Origin: Prochlorococcus sp. AG-347-L02
Lineage (GTDB): Bacteria; Cyanobacteriota; Cyanobacteriia; PCC-6307; Cyanobiaceae
Direction: 5' to 3'
DNA: 42,751 nucleotides
Assembly: GCA_003281255.1 (NCBI GenBank)
Contig: QCCL01000014.1
Coordinates: 1 to 42,751, forward strand
Positions within the stretch are counted from its first letter, which is position 1. Every line of letters begins with the position of its first letter. This document shows, in pieces, positions 41,049 through 42,751 of this stretch. The notes under the pieces were generated by a model that made no database searches, was not told the DNA's origin, and worked only from the letters and a program-made list of their open reading frames with translations. The translations under genes were made by a program, and so were the position numbers.

Positions 41049-41372
41049 TTATAAATGCTTAGTTAAAGTGCTCGAAAGAGTTGCTTTTGGCACAGCACCT
41101 ACAACGGTATCAACCTTTTGACCTCCCTTAAAGATCATTAATGTAGGAATACTTCTAATTCCATATTGACTGGCTACATTTGGGTTCTCATCTGTGTTTA
41201 ATTTAAAAACTTTAATTTTCCCTTCAAAGTCTTTTGAGATTTCTTCTACAACTGGGGCGACCATCCTACATGGACCGCACCATGGTGCCCAAAAATCAAC
41301 CAATACTGGTAGATCACTTTGCAGTACATCCTTGTCAAATGAAGAATCAGTTACGGCTGGAGCTGATGACAT
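41049..41372 (-). CDS. trxA: Thioredoxin
   Basis: 107 residues. Active site WCGPC (residues 31-35, Cys32 and Cys35) in [20 protein letters not shown], the cis-Pro in [12 protein letters not shown] and [19 protein letters not shown] complete an m-type thioredoxin. It reduces disulfides in the cytoplasm and links photosynthetic electron flow to enzyme control. The intergenic gap to guaB, upstream on the minus strand, holds the Yfr1 RNA. That order is the one reported for Prochlorococcus. Confidence 0.95.
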   Translation of the reverse strand: MSSAPAVTDSSFDKDVLQSDLPVLVDFWAPWCGPCRMVAPVVEEISKDFEGKIKVFKLNTDENPNVASQYGIRSIPTLMIFKGGQKVDTVVGAVPKATLSSTLTKHL

Positions 41373-41462
41373 AATTTAAGTATTCCTTTTTGAAAATTTA
41401 GCAGGCAATTCTTTTAAGTGATGATTTATTACAGATAAAATAATATAAGTAACAAAATATCT

Positions 41463-41520
41463 AAAAAAGCCCGATAAATCGGGCGATTTAGTGTGTGAGG
41501 AGTATGGGGTTTCCCCCATC
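41463..41520 (-). ncRNA. yfr1: Small regulatory RNA Yfr1
   Basis: On the minus strand: a 5' hairpin ATGGGG/CCCCAT (41504-41519), then the unpaired ultraconserved ACTCCTCACAC (41493-41503), then a terminator hairpin CGCCCGATTTATCGGGC and six Ts (41463-41484). This is exactly the architecture of Yfr1, an RNA of 55-70 bases found between guaB and trxA in Prochlorococcus. It regulates mRNAs, including outer-membrane porin mRNAs, through the ACTCCTCACAC core. An A+T-rich box near 41527 could be the -10. Confidence 0.95.
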
Positions 41521-41601
41521 ATTTTATAATAACTCCTAATTAGAAATTTTTTCAATTTAATACTTAATTCCCTAAGGTTTTATAATTTTGCTCTAAATGA
41601 A

Positions 41602-42751
41602 CTACTTACCCATCCCAAGTTGCTGAGCTTTTTGATAAACCTTCCCCTCTGTAAGAAGCGATGGTGCGATAACTATTTCAACTTCTTGCATTTCTTTAAT
41701 ATTTTTTGCCCCAAGAGTACTCATTGAGGTTCTAATAGCTCCTAATAAGTTATGTGTCCCATCATCAAGTAAGGCAGGGCCTTTAATTATTCTTTCTAAG
41801 GATCCTGTAGAACCAACTTCAATTCTTGTTCCCCTTGGCAATACTGGACTTGGAGTAGCCATACCCCAGTGAAATCCCTTACCTGGAGCGTTTGAGGATT
41901 TAGCTATTGGGGATCCAATCATTACAGCATCTGCTCCACATGCTAAACATTTACAGATATCTCCGCCCGTTACAATCCCTCCATCACCAATAATAGGAAT
42001 ATAACGACCACTTTCTTTAAAGTAATCATTTCTTGCCGCACTACAATCAGCAATTGCAGTTGCTTGTGGGATTCCAATTCCCAATACTCCTCTTGATGTA
42101 CATGCCGCTCCAGGTCCTATCCCAACCATTAATCCTGCAACTCCAGCATCCATTAGAAGTTTTGCAACTTCGTAAGTAACACAATTTCCCGCTACAACAG
42201 GAACATTCATAGATTGACAGAGATCTTTAATATTTAAGGTTTCTTTACCTTCCATAGCAAGATGTTCAGTTGAAACAACTGTTCCTTGAAGAAAAAATAA
42301 ATCTATTTTGGAATTATTAAGTGTTTCTTTAAACTTAATAGCAGCTTGAGGAGTCCCACTAAAAGCAGCGATGCCTCCTCCTTCTTTGACCTCATTTATT
42401 CTTTGTAAAATTAATTCCTCCTTGACGGGTTCACTGTATATCTTCTGCATTAACGGAACGAAATCATTTTTCCCGACTGATGCTATTTGGTTCAATATTT
42501 CATCAGGATTTTCATATCTTGTTTGTATGCCCTCCATATTAATAACCCCTATGGAACCTAATTTTGTGAGTTCTACAGCAGTATTGACATCGACAACACT
42601 GTCCATGGCACTTGCCAGGATCGGAACATCTCTTTCGAATTCACCTATTGACCAAGAAGGATCAGTCAAATCGTAGTCAAGTGTTCTATTACCAGGGACT
42701 AAAGCTATTTCATCAATGCCATAAGCCCTTCTGACTTTTTTATTTAAACCA
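41602..42751 (-). CDS. guaB: IMP dehydrogenase family protein (GuaB3 type), 5' partial
   Basis: The reading frame runs to the right edge of the window, so the start lies outside; the visible part is about 382 codons plus stop. It begins with LNKKVRRAYGIDEIALVPGN and includes ASAMDSVVD, GGIAAFSG, GIGPGAACTSRGVLGIGIPQ with the catalytic-loop Cys, and GDGGIVTGGDICKCLACGAD, all IMPDH/GMPR barrel marks. The CBS domain pair of the classic IMPDH is missing. That fits the GuaB3 subfamily of cyanobacteria and actinobacteria, whose activity in vivo is less sure. A frame starting at TTG 42669 is not the true start. Confidence 0.9.
   Translation of the reverse strand, partial: GLNKKVRRAYGIDEIALVPGNRTLDYDLTDPSWSIGEFERDVPILASAMDSVVDVNTAVELTKLGSIGVINMEGIQTRYENPDEILNQIASVGKNDFVPLMQKIYSEPVKEELILQRINEVKEGGGIAAFSGTPQAAIKFKETLNNSKIDLFFLQGTVVSTEHLAMEGKETLNIKDLCQSMNVPVVAGNCVTYEVAKLLMDAGVAGLMVGIGPGAACTSRGVLGIGIPQATAIADCSAARNDYFKESGRYIPIIGDGGIVTGGDICKCLACGADAVMIGSPIAKSSNAPGKGFHWGMATPSPVLPRGTRIEVGSTGSLERIIKGPALLDDGTHNLLGAIRTSMSTLGAKNIKEMQEVEIVIAPSLLTEGKVYQKAQQLGMGK

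Noticed and set aside
1..42751. tRNA, rRNA, CRISPR arrays, transposases, integrases and phage genes
   Set aside because: Looked for by eye on both strands; no cloverleaf T-arm signatures, regular spacer-repeat arrays or mobile-element proteins were found.

Overview
The window is a very A+T-rich stretch (about 30% G+C by eye) of a marine picocyanobacterial chromosome. It most resembles a high-light-adapted Prochlorococcus. The evidence is cyanobacterial genes (petG, chlI, two PAP/fibrillin proteins, a cytochrome cM-like gene, a DUF1400 hydrolase, the small RNA Yfr1 between trxA and guaB), tiny intergenic gaps, and many membrane proteins under 60 residues. I saw no rRNA, tRNA, insertion sequence, prophage or CRISPR array.

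Layout. 1-4.8 kb: a TatA-like protein cut by the window edge, a dihydrouridine synthase, a DUF2470 protein, a free-standing IF2_N-like mini-protein, a hot-dog thioesterase and a membrane-anchored Mrr-like nuclease. 4.8-14.5 kb: a zone dominated by small proteins, many with one membrane span. Its recognisable members are MAPEG, two PAP/fibrillins, DUF1330, an Ssl1498-type light-harvesting-like protein, a Nif11-like peptide, OsmC and DUF1499. It also holds a TM2-domain gene broken by one extra base. On the minus strand at 13.3-13.6 kb lie two small RNAs in tandem. The upstream one carries the Yfr1 motif (Yfr10 type), and the downstream one carries tandem GGAAACA (Yfr2 type) plus a stretch complementary to that motif. 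14.5-20.7 kb: a zinc island of znuB, zur, znuC, znuA, a CobW-family GTPase and a WD40 protein. A Fur/Zur-type palindrome overlaps the apparent znuA -10 box. ZnuA and the CobW protein share an extra domain.

20.7-28.8 kb: short Cys-containing and membrane proteins, a 555-base stretch with a strong terminator but no convincing gene, a three-gene cassette (circularly permuted ATP-grasp, alpha-E, transglutaminase), a cupin-like protein, a pentapeptide-repeat protein and a PfkB sugar kinase. 28.8-34.4 kb: an MFS transporter, a secreted DUF1400 alpha/beta hydrolase, and an incomplete peptide-type ABC importer (permease plus binding protein). 34.4-42.8 kb: a dense housekeeping block, nearly all on the minus strand: hom, sufE, 5-formyl-THF cyclo-ligase, ruvC, chlI, a TrmH/TrmJ-type methyltransferase, a cytochrome c, rsmD, hisH, trxA, Yfr1 and a guaB-type gene running off the right edge, with petG on the plus strand.

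The strongest leads are the paired Yfr10/Yfr2-type RNAs with built-in mutual complementarity, the domain shared by ZnuA and its neighbouring CobW GTPase, the zur gene placed antisense between znuC and znuB, and the ATP-grasp/alpha-E/transglutaminase cassette.
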